Shown here piece after piece: positions 1-8,008 of a stretch of DNA of 64,000 nucleotides. The stretch is taken from the NCBI GenBank assembly GCA_028277725.1, contig JANQFX010000102.1:1-64000 (forward strand), written 5' to 3'. The notes under the pieces were generated by a model. The model was not told where the DNA came from, searched no databases, and saw nothing but the letters and a program-made list of their open reading frames with translations. The DNA comes from Thiohalocapsa sp. GTDB taxonomy: Bacteria > Pseudomonadota > Gammaproteobacteria > Chromatiales > Chromatiaceae. Position numbers and translations under genes: made by a program. How positions within the stretch are numbered: position 1 is the stretch's first letter; every line of letters begins with the position of its first letter.

Positions 1-93
1 TTCAAGCGCCCAAGCGCTTGAAAAATGGCGCGAAGCGGAAACCGCGTTTTCGCTTCGCGTCTTGAAAAATTGCCAGGACGGCAATTTTTCAAG
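1..93. repeat. Cluster of three intergenic hairpins
   Basis: Three inverted repeats follow one another. Stem 1 pairs TTCAAGCG (1-8) with 15-22. Stem 2 pairs CGCGAAGCG (29-37) with 51-59, with a smaller GCGG/CCGC hairpin inside it. Stem 3 is a perfect 14-bp stem, CTTGAAAAATTGCC (61-74) with 80-93, around a 5-nt loop. Stems 1 and 3 share the CTTGAAAAAT word. The cluster could be a bidirectional terminator for a gene outside the window or a REP-like dispersed element; the sequence does not decide between these. Confidence 0.75.
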
Positions 94-215
94 GTCCCCT
101 TAGGAGAGCGCGCCAGCCAAGTAACTTCAAGCCATTGCAATGCGCAATGTCACTCGATAATTGTTTCGCATGAGTCCCGAAGTCTCTGTGACGTACCCGA
201 CTGAGAGCCTGAGAG

Positions 216-1052
216 ATGCCGACACTGCAACAGGATGACGGGGAGAGAAGAGAACCAAAGGGGGCGGATAAAGTCGCGCACTTGGGTTTCGATCACCGCT
301 CTTTCGTTGGGCCTGAAGCGCTCTACGACGTCTTCTCAGCGATGCAATTCAATTTGCTCACCACACTGGGATTGCGCGAGCATCATCGCCTGCTGGACAT
401 TGGTTGTGGATCACTCCGTGGCGGGCGCCTCTTCATCTCCTACCTGGCACCGGGACACTACGCCGGCATCGAGCCCGAGGAATGGCTGGTGGCGGAGGGG
501 GTCAGACTGCAGCTCGGTACCGAGTTGCTGCGGATGAAGTCGCCGGAGCTCGCGCATCGTGACGACTTTCGGCTCTCGGCGCTGGACCGACGATTCGACT
601 TCCTGCTGGCGCAGTCCATTTTCTCTCATGCCACACAGTCACAGATCCGCACTTGCCTGAGCGAGGCAAAGCGGGTCCTCGAGCCCGAGGGCCTGTTTGC
701 GGCGAGCTTCTTCGAGGGCGAGCAGGACTATCGGGGGGAGCGGTGGGCATTACACGCCTCCTATACCTTCGATACCCTGACGAAATGGGCGGGCGAGGCG
801 GGCCTGCACGTCATGCGTATCGACTGGCCACACCCGGACGGGCAGCAGTGGTTGGTGTTTAGACACGCCCTGGCCAGCCCATGGACCGCCCCGCCTACCG
901 ATGCGCTCCGGTTGAAGCAGGATCTTGCGTTCTGCCGAGCGCGGCTGAAGCGGCTGGAAGACTCTCGCTACCTTCGCATCGGTCGAGCCTTGCACCGCCT
1001 CCTCGGGACATTGCGCTTCCGCCTGGACCGACTCCGGCGCCCCCCTGGATGA
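216..1052 (+). CDS. Class I SAM-dependent methyltransferase
   Basis: A 278-residue protein with a Rossmann-type methyltransferase core. The glycine-rich SAM-binding motif LDIGCGSLRGG is at residues 60-70, and an acidic residue follows the second strand (GIEPEEW). A FDFLLAQSIFSHAT segment matches motif IV of small-molecule methyltransferases. The C-terminal 50 residues are basic and helical. It is the first gene of the polysaccharide region and converges on the FAD oxidoreductase. The likely substrate is a sugar or a glycan precursor, judged from the neighbours only. Class membership is secure; the substrate is unknown. Confidence 0.85.
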   Translation: MPTLQQDDGERREPKGADKVAHLGFDHRSFVGPEALYDVFSAMQFNLLTTLGLREHHRLLDIGCGSLRGGRLFISYLAPGHYAGIEPEEWLVAEGVRLQLGTELLRMKSPELAHRDDFRLSALDRRFDFLLAQSIFSHATQSQIRTCLSEAKRVLEPEGLFAASFFEGEQDYRGERWALHASYTFDTLTKWAGEAGLHVMRIDWPHPDGQQWLVFRHALASPWTAPPTDALRLKQDLAFCRARLKRLEDSRYLRIGRALHRLLGTLRFRLDRLRRPPG

Positions 1053-1247
1053 GGCGCCGTCAGTGCACGGGATGCCTTTCTTCATGCCATGCCCGGCGAC
1101 ATGCGCTCGCAAGCGTCGCCCAACGGAAAGCTGGATGACTCCGGGTCTGGCCGGAGCGCCTTGCGCTGCAGACGGAGGATGACGCGAAACGCAGTCCCGC
1201 CGCCCGGGGTGTGGACTTCTGGCCCGATTCACCTGTCGATCAGAGTC

Positions 1248-2546
1248 TCAGGTTGGTGATTGCAGCGCGCCGACCGCGCGCGCCCCGGCGCGCCGCCCGG
1301 CGAGCATCGCCTCATGACTCCAGAAATAGCACCAGAGGCCGTAGCGCCCCGTGGGCTCGATGTCGACGCGCTTGAGCCAATCGCGAATGATCCGCACGGC
1401 TTCGCGGCGGTGCTTGTCGTAGATGCAGTAGGCGTAGCGGATTTCATGGGTATGGGTGGCGACGATGCGGTCGTCGGCCCGTAGGGCGCCGACGCGGACC
1501 AAGTCCGCGATCACGCGATCCACCAGCCCCTCACGCGGTAGTGGCCGCGACGCGGAGAAGGACACCTCGGCGGAGATGGACGCACAGCCGGGCGGACAGA
1601 CGTCATCGCTGAAGTTGGCCGGGTAGCTGATGCGGAAGAAACAGACATCGGACTCCGGAAAATGCACCCAATGGTAGGGCCCGAGATCGGCACGCTGCAC
1701 GCCGATGTTCACCACCATGATGCTGTTCGCACGCAGTCGCGCGGCGGCCGCTTCGACCTCCGGCGGCACCTCGGTGCAGATGCCGATGAGATCGGGCAGC
1801 GGAATACTGCTGATCAGGGTGTCGTAGCCGAGGTCGTGGCCGTCGTTGAAGCAAACCCGACGCCGCGCCGTATCGACGTGGGTCGCCCGTTGACCGAGTT
1901 GGACCGGCCCGGCGCGGTGTGCGACCGCGTCGACGAACCCGTCATAGCCACCGGGACCCTCCGGATAGAGAAAGGTCGCATTGCTGCCCACGGCGGTGCG
2001 TTTGCTCCACAAGGCGCCCCGCAACACCTGCCAGGCGGATGGGTGCGGCACACGGTTGTTGGTCCACTCGAAGGTCATGTCCCGCGGATGGACGGTCCAG
2101 AACTTCTCGCTGTAGGGGATCAGGAAGGTCTCGGCGAAGCCACGGCCGATGTGTTTGTACATCCACTGCTCGTAGTTCTGCGGCTCCAGATTGCGGTCCC
2201 TCAGCAGGTAATCGCGCAGGCAGCGCGCGCGCAGGCCCAGCGGCAAGCCGGCGGTGTTGACCTGGAACGGGTACGGCGTGTACACGCCGTGAGAATAGAT
2301 ATAGGCCCGACGCTTGTGGGTGCGCAGAGGCACTGCCGCATCCGCCAGCATGCCCAGGACGCGCTCGTCCCAGCTCTGTAGCACGTGGATGCCGCGGTCG
2401 AAGGCGAAACCGTCGACGTGGTCAGCCGCGGCGACGCCGCCGATCCGATCCGCAGCCTCGTAGACCGGCGCTTGGGTGTCGATGGAGGCGGCGAGCCCGG
2501 CGACGCCGGCGCCCAGAATGACGATGGGCTGGTGTCGCGCGCCCAT
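1248..2546 (-). CDS. FAD/NAD(P)-binding amine-oxidase-like oxidoreductase
   Basis: A 432-residue cytosolic flavoprotein. The N-terminus has a dinucleotide-binding GAGVAGL motif (near residues 12-18), followed by an unusually short stretch to YEAADRIGG, the usual acidic end of strand 2 plus the GG motif. Family resemblance is to protoporphyrinogen-oxidase-like and UDP-galactopyranose-mutase-like proteins, which are often found in polysaccharide clusters. Motifs such as RGIHVLQSWD and YSEKFWTVHP fit that group. It is transcribed divergently from the RmlD-like reductase. Its action on a nucleotide sugar or lipid carrier is inference. No membrane segment is seen. Confidence 0.75.
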   Translation of the reverse strand: MGARHQPIVILGAGVAGLAASIDTQAPVYEAADRIGGVAAADHVDGFAFDRGIHVLQSWDERVLGMLADAAVPLRTHKRRAYIYSHGVYTPYPFQVNTAGLPLGLRARCLRDYLLRDRNLEPQNYEQWMYKHIGRGFAETFLIPYSEKFWTVHPRDMTFEWTNNRVPHPSAWQVLRGALWSKRTAVGSNATFLYPEGPGGYDGFVDAVAHRAGPVQLGQRATHVDTARRRVCFNDGHDLGYDTLISSIPLPDLIGICTEVPPEVEAAAARLRANSIMVVNIGVQRADLGPYHWVHFPESDVCFFRISYPANFSDDVCPPGCASISAEVSFSASRPLPREGLVDRVIADLVRVGALRADDRIVATHTHEIRYAYCIYDKHRREAVRIIRDWLKRVDIEPTGRYGLWCYFWSHEAMLAGRRAGARAVGALQSPT

Positions 2547-2902
2547 GAGACTGCTCCTTAATGGTCGTGGCCGACCGCACGCGTCGGCGAAGCGGCCATT
2601 GGGGGCTGGTCGTGCGGTTGGCGCTCGTGGTTCGGCGACCCGCTGGTGCGCATGCTGTCATGCTCGCTTGCCATGCGGCAAGCCCTGGTGTTCCAATAAG
2701 GAAAGACCGTTCGACGCGGCAGGCAGCGTTCTCGCGGCGTACACGGCCGGCTGTAGCCACCGGCTATACCTACATCCCGGAGGGCCGACCGCCCCGAAGA
2801 CATGCATCTGCCGGTTCCAACTGCAGTCGCCCCAGGAACCTGCACTTGGTGCTCGGGGACACTCGCGGTCGCGTGCGTCGGCGTAGCAGTGCTTTACGGA
2901 AC
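2547..2902. other. Intergenic gap between divergent genes
   Basis: This 356-bp gap separates the start of the FAD oxidoreductase (minus) from the start of the RmlD-like gene (plus). An open frame extends the RmlD-like ORF back to 2561, but that N-terminal extension is low-complexity and arginine-rich and lacks family similarity, so it is read as non-coding. Promoters for both directions are expected here; I could not pick one out with confidence. Confidence 0.5.
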
Positions 2903-3865
2903 ATGAACGACCTGACTTTGGGAACCCATCCCCATGCGGTTCCGGATAGCAAGTTTCGCCGCGTGCTCATCACGGGCTGCGGCGGCATGCTCGGCTCCGC
3001 GCTCTATCCGGATTTCGCTGCACGCTTCCCCCTGGTGGTCGCCAGCGACCTCGACGTGTCGGAGCCTTGGCTGGCGGCACTCGATGTGACCGATGCGACT
3101 GCGCTCTGCGCTGCATTCGATTTGATCGAGCCCGACCTGGTGCTGCACCTGGCGGCGAAGACAGACCTCGAATTCTGCGAACGCGAAGCAGCCGTTGCGT
3201 CGGCGGCCAACCACCTGGCGACACGCATGATCGCGCACCTGTGTGCGGCCCGCGACATCGACCTCGTCTACATCAGCACGGCAGGCGTCTTCGACGGAAC
3301 CAAGGCCGAGCCCTACTGCGAGGATGATGCCCCCAACCCGCTGATGATCTACGGCGAGACGAAGTTCCAAGGGGAAGAAGCGGTGCGGAGCATTTGCAAG
3401 CGCCATTACGTCGTCCGCGCCGGCTGGATGATCGGCGGCGGCAGGGGCAAGGACAAGAAGTTCGTCGCCAAGATCATCGAGCAACTCGAACAGGGGGCTC
3501 ACGTCATCCATGCAGTCGCCGACCGGCTTGGCACGCCGACCTATACCCGAGACTTCTCCCAAACGCTGCTGCAACTGATCGAAACCGGCGCCTACGGCAC
3601 GTATCACATGGTCTGCGAAGGCAGCGGCTCACGGCTGGATGTGGCGCAGGCGATCGTCGACTTCTTGGGCGCCGACGCGCAGGTGAAGGCCGTGGACTCA
3701 TCGTTCTTCAGCGATCGATATTTCGCGCCACGACCGGTCTCCGAGATCATGGTCAATGCACGGCTCGACGCACTGGGCATCCGGACCATGCGCCCGTGGC
3801 GTGAGGCCTTGCGCGAGTACCTGGAGCAGGAATTCGGCTCCGCCTCCACGCGCGCAGCGCAATAG
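2903..3865 (+). CDS. RmlD-like SDR sugar-nucleotide reductase
   Basis: A 320-residue extended short-chain dehydrogenase. The NAD(P)-binding motif LITGCGGMLGSAL lies near residues 23-35, AAKTDLEFCE matches the RmlD active-site region, and the catalytic pair appears as YGETKFQGE (YxxxK). RmlD enzymes reduce dTDP-4-dehydro-L-rhamnose to dTDP-L-rhamnose. Length (about 300) and motifs fit, but rmlA, B and C are absent here, so the exact substrate is uncertain. The ATG at 2903 was chosen because the residues before it have no family similarity. It precedes the export lipoprotein by 85 bp on the same strand. Confidence 0.8.
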   Translation: MNDLTLGTHPHAVPDSKFRRVLITGCGGMLGSALYPDFAARFPLVVASDLDVSEPWLAALDVTDATALCAAFDLIEPDLVLHLAAKTDLEFCEREAAVASAANHLATRMIAHLCAARDIDLVYISTAGVFDGTKAEPYCEDDAPNPLMIYGETKFQGEEAVRSICKRHYVVRAGWMIGGGRGKDKKFVAKIIEQLEQGAHVIHAVADRLGTPTYTRDFSQTLLQLIETGAYGTYHMVCEGSGSRLDVAQAIVDFLGADAQVKAVDSSFFSDRYFAPRPVSEIMVNARLDALGIRTMRPWREALREYLEQEFGSASTRAAQ

Positions 3866-3950
3866 GGCACGGCCCGTGCCCCGAGACGGCGGACAGTCGA
3901 GTCGTCGGCGTCGATTCGAGCCGCGCCCGTCGCCATACCCGTCCTGTTCC

Positions 3951-4691
3951 ATGCGCGTCCAGGTTCCGCTTGCACGGATCGGCGCTTTGAGTGCCATGCT
4001 CCTGCTGTTGTCCGCCTGCGCGGCGAAGCCGGCGCCCGATCGCGCGCCCTTTCCGACACCCCAGGCGGCACCGGACCTGTATCAGGCCCCGATGGAGGCG
4101 CAGACGCGGTTTCGTATAGGCGACAGTATCGCCGTGCGTTCCTACTACGATCCGCAGTTCAACCAGGACCTCATGGTACGCCCGGACGGCAAGGTGTCGT
4201 TGCTGCTGCTCGGCGAGTTGCGCGTGGTGGACATGACACCAGGGGAGCTGCGTGCCTTGTTGCTTCGGCAGTACAGCAAAGTGGCGAATGCGCCGGATAT
4301 CACCGTGTCGCTAGCGGAATCCGCTGATCTGGAGATCTTCCTCGGCGGTGAGGTCAAGCAGCCGTCGGTGCATCGACTGAAGGGATCGCTGACGCTGCTG
4401 CAGTCCATCAGCATGGCGGGCGGACTGCTGCCCACCGCGAATGTCCACCAGGTGCTTCTGATCCGCCGCGACGCGACGGGCTCTCAGGACGTCTTCGAGG
4501 TCGACCTGGCGCGTGTCCTCCGGAACGAGATTCCAGACCCCTATTTGCGCAGGCACGACCTGATCTACGCACCGCGAACGGCGATCGCCGACGCCAACCG
4601 ATGGGTGACCCAGCATATCGATGGCATCGTGCCCGACTCGGTGCTGTTCAGTTTCGGGTGGGTGCAGCAAAACACGAAGTTGGGACAGTGA
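3951..4691 (+). CDS. Polysaccharide export outer-membrane lipoprotein (Wza/KpsD type)
   Basis: A 246-residue protein that starts with a lipoprotein signal: basic start, hydrophobic core, and a lipobox LSAC ending at Cys23. A Poly_export domain follows (RFRIGDSIAV, VRPDGKVSLLLLGEL), then an SLBB domain (ADLEIFLGGEVKQPSVHRL). Such proteins multimerise in the outer membrane to form the channel for exopolysaccharide or capsule. Wza is longer (about 379 residues), so this is a compact variant with one SLBB domain. The start at 3951 puts the lipobox at the usual place. It is directly followed by a GT2 gene 7 bp after its stop, which suggests one transcript. Confidence 0.9.
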   Translation: MRVQVPLARIGALSAMLLLLSACAAKPAPDRAPFPTPQAAPDLYQAPMEAQTRFRIGDSIAVRSYYDPQFNQDLMVRPDGKVSLLLLGELRVVDMTPGELRALLLRQYSKVANAPDITVSLAESADLEIFLGGEVKQPSVHRLKGSLTLLQSISMAGGLLPTANVHQVLLIRRDATGSQDVFEVDLARVLRNEIPDPYLRRHDLIYAPRTAIADANRWVTQHIDGIVPDSVLFSFGWVQQNTKLGQ

Positions 4692-4698
4692 GCGGGGC

Positions 4699-5646
4699 AT
4701 GACTATGGCACCCCCCGAAACCGCGCCGAGGGTTTCCATCGTTCTGGTGACCTGGAACTGCGTCGATGATCTTCGCCGTTGCCTGACCGCCATCGCCGCC
4801 AGCAACGTCGACGATGTCGAGGTCATCGTCGTGGATAACGCGTCCGTCGATGGCACCCGCGAGCACGTGCTTAGGGCCTATCCGGATGTGCACCTGATCG
4901 AGAACGATCGCAATCTCGGGCACAGCAAAGGGGTCAATCAGGGCCTACGGGCGGCCGAGGGCGACTACGTCCTGGTCTTGGATGCAGACGCGGAATTGAT
5001 GCCCGGTGCGCTCCACAGCCTGACCGAGTTCCTGTCCTCGCATCCGGATGTCGGCATCGTGGCACCGCAGATGCTGAATACGGACGGCTCCGCGCAGCAT
5101 ACGTCGCGGGCCTTCCCATCCGCTATCAATGGCTTGTTCGGTCGCCACAGCGCGCTGACGCGCCTATTCCCGAACAACCCCTGGGCGCGGCGCTACCTGA
5201 TGACGGAAGCGGCGCAGGGCGACTCTCCCTACCCGGTAGAGCAGGTCTCGGCCGCGTGCATGATGTTCCCGCGCTCGCTGGTGGCGGAGGTCGGCCTCTG
5301 GGACGAGGGGTACTTCGCCTACTGGGTCGACACGGCCTGGTGCTGGCATGTGGGTCGCCAGGGCCGGTCCATCTTCTGCGTCCCCGCGGCACGGGTGATA
5401 CACCACGAGAACAATCGTCCCGGTCGGCCACGGTCGCTATTGCGGATTTGGCTGTTCCATGCCGGCGCCTTACGCTTCTATCGGACCACCCGCCGGTTCG
5501 GCTGGCTGGACCCCAGGGTATGGATCGCCCTCGTGGGGTTGAGTATCCGGGCCGGGATACAGCTGATCGAGAGTTGGCTCCTGCGCTTGCATATGGCCCG
5601 GTCGCGGCGGGCCTCGGCAACGACCGACTCCACGCCCCAGTGCTGA
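4699..5646 (+). CDS. GT2 family glycosyltransferase
   Basis: A 315-residue GT-A fold glycosyltransferase. The N-terminus RVSIVLVTWNCVDDLRRC and the VVDNASVDGT motif are typical of GT2 rhamnosyl-type transferases. The metal-binding DxD-like motif is VLDADAELMPG, and a WDEGYFAYWVDTAW segment matches the ED-type acceptor motif. The C-terminus has a short hydrophobic stretch that may attach to the membrane. It adds a sugar to the growing repeat unit on the cytoplasmic face; donor and acceptor are unknown. Its stop overlaps the start of the sugar transferase. Confidence 0.88.
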   Translation: MTMAPPETAPRVSIVLVTWNCVDDLRRCLTAIAASNVDDVEVIVVDNASVDGTREHVLRAYPDVHLIENDRNLGHSKGVNQGLRAAEGDYVLVLDADAELMPGALHSLTEFLSSHPDVGIVAPQMLNTDGSAQHTSRAFPSAINGLFGRHSALTRLFPNNPWARRYLMTEAAQGDSPYPVEQVSAACMMFPRSLVAEVGLWDEGYFAYWVDTAWCWHVGRQGRSIFCVPAARVIHHENNRPGRPRSLLRIWLFHAGALRFYRTTRRFGWLDPRVWIALVGLSIRAGIQLIESWLLRLHMARSRRASATTDSTPQC

Positions 5647-6437
5647 GCACCGTGCACGAAGAGCCTGCACCCCTGCCAGAGCACGTTTGCTACGTGATCG
5701 CCGCCGACACCGTCGAGGTGGGTCGCTCGCAGGCCTGGCTGGAGGCGCTGTATCGGCTGTTCGAGATCGCGTGCGCCGCGCTCGCGCTCCTGCTCGCGGG
5801 TCCGATCATGTTGTTCGTAGCCCTTTGGGTGCGCCTGGATTCCCGCGGGCCGATCCTGTTCACCCAGCAACGCGTCGCCCGGAGTCGGATCGTAACGGCC
5901 GCCGAGCTGCCGACCTCGACCCGACTGCATCTCTGGGGGGCAGACGCCACAGACGCCCAGCGCCTGCTGTTGCCCACGACCTTTCGCTTCGTCAAGTTCC
6001 GGACCATGCGCCAGGATGCGAAGGACTGCTTTCCGCAGCTCTATCGGTACCGCTATCCGGATCGACAGGCATTCCTCACCGATCGATTCAAGAGGGAAAA
6101 TGATCCCCGCGTGACGCGGGCCGGCCACTGGCTGCGCCGCCTCACCTTGGACGAGCTGCCCAATTTCTGGTGCGTACTGACCGGCGACATGCGCCTCGTC
6201 GGCCCGAGGCCGGAATTGCCGGAACTGTTGTGCAACTACGCACCGCAGGAGATGGCGAAGTTTGCAGTGAAGCCGGGCATCACCGGATTCGCGCAGATTC
6301 GCGGTCGAGGCCACCTGAGCTTTCGCGATACCCTGAAGTACGACTTGGAGTACGTTGCGCAGCGTTCGGTCTGGTTGGATCTGCACATCCTCTTCGTCAC
6401 CCTCTGGCTCGTCGTCGCCCGCCGAGGCGCTTTCTGA
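5640..6437 (+). CDS. Undecaprenyl-phosphate sugar-phosphate transferase (bacterial sugar transferase)
   Basis: A 265-residue initiating transferase. One hydrophobic segment (near 35-57) precedes a PF02397-type catalytic domain with FRFVKFRTM, LTLDELPNFW, LTGDMRLVGPRPE and KPGITGFAQIRGRG. It transfers a sugar-1-phosphate to the polyprenyl-phosphate carrier and so begins repeat-unit synthesis. It lacks the multi-spanning N-terminal half of WbaP/GumD proteins, so it resembles the short PglC/WcaJ-C form. The start is a GTG at 5640 overlapping the preceding stop; a GTG at 5652 is an alternative. The stop at 6437 is 1 bp from the next ATG. Confidence 0.9.
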   Translation: MLSTVHEEPAPLPEHVCYVIAADTVEVGRSQAWLEALYRLFEIACAALALLLAGPIMLFVALWVRLDSRGPILFTQQRVARSRIVTAAELPTSTRLHLWGADATDAQRLLLPTTFRFVKFRTMRQDAKDCFPQLYRYRYPDRQAFLTDRFKRENDPRVTRAGHWLRRLTLDELPNFWCVLTGDMRLVGPRPELPELLCNYAPQEMAKFAVKPGITGFAQIRGRGHLSFRDTLKYDLEYVAQRSVWLDLHILFVTLWLVVARRGAF

Positions 6438-6438
6438 T

Positions 6439-7836
6439 ATGCAGGATGCACTCGACCTTCGTCGCCTGCTGTCGCCCCTGCTGCGCAATTGGCCGTGGAT
6501 TCTGTGTTTCGTCCTCTCGGCCATGGCGACCGCGCTGGCACTCACCTATGTCTACAGCGAACGCTACGAGGCCACTGCGCTCCTGTCGTTCAGACCCGTG
6601 GCGGCACCAGACGCCAATCCGGCGCTGCCCCAGGCCTTCGGCTCGCCGGTCCCGGCGGCGCCACTCAAGGTGGTGGGGCACACGCTGTTGGAGCTGGCTC
6701 GGGCACCCGACCTGCTGGAGCAACTCGTGAACGAGTTCGATCTCGATGCGGAGCGGTCCAAACAGTACGCGCCGGGATTGATTGGACTGGTCGGACGCCT
6801 GAAAGATGGGCTGCGGGATGCGCTGGGTGACCTGATGGCCCTGGCCAAATACGGTCGCATACCGGAGTCGGACCCGCGGCTTCAGGCGATGCAGAAACTC
6901 GCATCCAACATCAGTGTACGCAGCTACGATGCCTATGTGTTTCGCGTTCAGGTCGAGGACATCTCCCCGATACGGGCCGCCGCCATCGCCGATATCGTGG
7001 CGCAGGCCTTGGTCGAGCGAAGCCGGGACGGGGATCGACGCCCGGGGGTGCTCGAGCGAGAGCAGCTGGCAGCTTTGCTGGCCGACAAGCGGGCTGAACT
7101 GACCGAGGCGCGGGCCGAGTTGCGCGGCGCGCTGACCGCAGGAGATGCGGCGTCGGTCGAACTGGAGACTCAACAGCTGCTGGAGCGGCGGACTCTGCTG
7201 AAGCTCGAGCGCAGCCGGCTCAATGCCGACGTGAAGAAGGCGCGACAGCGCCTGGAGGCGCTGACGGCGAAGGCGGCCTTGAAACGCGATCTGACCACCG
7301 GCGGTGAGATCCGCAGCCCGGTGGGCTCTGCAACCATCTCGCCGGACGATTTCAAACGCCTGGAATCGGAGAAACTCACCGCCGAAGTGGAACTCACGGC
7401 GCTGGAGGCACAATACGCCGCCCTGGATGGGTCGGTGTCCGAGGTGGAGCAACGCATCCGCGGTATGCCCGCGCTGCAGGCGCGCGTGGATGGGCTGCGG
7501 ATGCAGCTGCGGCTCCTGGAGCGGGATGTCGAGCTACTGTCCGGCGCCTACCAGGATGCCATGATCCGATCCACGAATCTGGGCAGCGAGGTCACGTTGT
7601 TCGCCCGCGCCCTGGTTCCGGTAGAGCCTACGAGCCCCATCAAGCTGTACCACGTGGGTCTGACGGGTTTCCTTGCCGTGTTCGTGGCGATCGGTGCGAC
7701 CTACGTCCTTGCGTTTCTGGCGGATGAACGACGGGCTGTTCTCCGCCTGACCAGCAATGCGCAATCGGCCGCCCTCCCGATGGCGCCTGAGCCGAACGCG
7801 CGGATCGGGGTCGACCATGACGATGGACCCGGCTAG
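6439..7836 (+). CDS. Wzz/GumC-type polysaccharide chain-length determinant
   Basis: A 465-residue inner-membrane co-polymerase. Transmembrane segment 1 is at about residues 18-40 and transmembrane segment 2 near 405-430, after the proline-rich VPVEPTSPIKLYHVG typical of the family. The long periplasmic part between them is predominantly coiled coil (EREQLAALLADKRAELTEARAEL onward). It lacks the C-terminal tyrosine-kinase domain seen in Wzc, so it is a PCP-1/PCP-2b-like protein without autokinase. It presumably sets polymer length together with the Wzy-like protein downstream. Its 3' end overlaps the next small gene by 20 bp. Confidence 0.88.
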   Translation: MQDALDLRRLLSPLLRNWPWILCFVLSAMATALALTYVYSERYEATALLSFRPVAAPDANPALPQAFGSPVPAAPLKVVGHTLLELARAPDLLEQLVNEFDLDAERSKQYAPGLIGLVGRLKDGLRDALGDLMALAKYGRIPESDPRLQAMQKLASNISVRSYDAYVFRVQVEDISPIRAAAIADIVAQALVERSRDGDRRPGVLEREQLAALLADKRAELTEARAELRGALTAGDAASVELETQQLLERRTLLKLERSRLNADVKKARQRLEALTAKAALKRDLTTGGEIRSPVGSATISPDDFKRLESEKLTAEVELTALEAQYAALDGSVSEVEQRIRGMPALQARVDGLRMQLRLLERDVELLSGAYQDAMIRSTNLGSEVTLFARALVPVEPTSPIKLYHVGLTGFLAVFVAIGATYVLAFLADERRAVLRLTSNAQSAALPMAPEPNARIGVDHDDGPG

Positions 7837-8005
7837 GGAGGAGTGGGGCCAAGATGCCCCAGATCCGGCTCCGGACTCGCCCCCGGCCCCGGCAAGCGTG
7901 CATCGAGGCTGCGGCGTCTTCGTGGTCGGACTTGTCTTGTCCGTCGCCCTCGGTACCGGGTTCGGTCTGGCCGTCAGCTATCTACTGCGCAAGCTCGGTG
8001 TGTGA
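7817..8005 (+). CDS. Small single-pass membrane protein of the polysaccharide operon
   Basis: A 62-residue protein with a proline- and acid-rich N-terminus, then one transmembrane helix (about residues 32-55, GCGVFVVGLVLSVALGTGFG) and a short basic tail. The start chosen is the ATG at 7817, which overlaps the wzz-like gene by 20 bp; the polymerase gene follows 3 bp after its stop. That tight packing supports a real, co-translated gene. I recognise no family. A role as an accessory or stabilising subunit of the chain-length/polymerase complex is a guess from position. Confidence 0.6.
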   Translation: MTMDPAREEWGQDAPDPAPDSPPAPASVHRGCGVFVVGLVLSVALGTGFGLAVSYLLRKLGV

Positions 8006-8008
8006 CGC

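Noticed and set aside
6439-7836. Wzc-type tyrosine autokinase
   Set aside because: The protein ends shortly after the second transmembrane helix and has no Walker motifs or tyrosine-rich tail.
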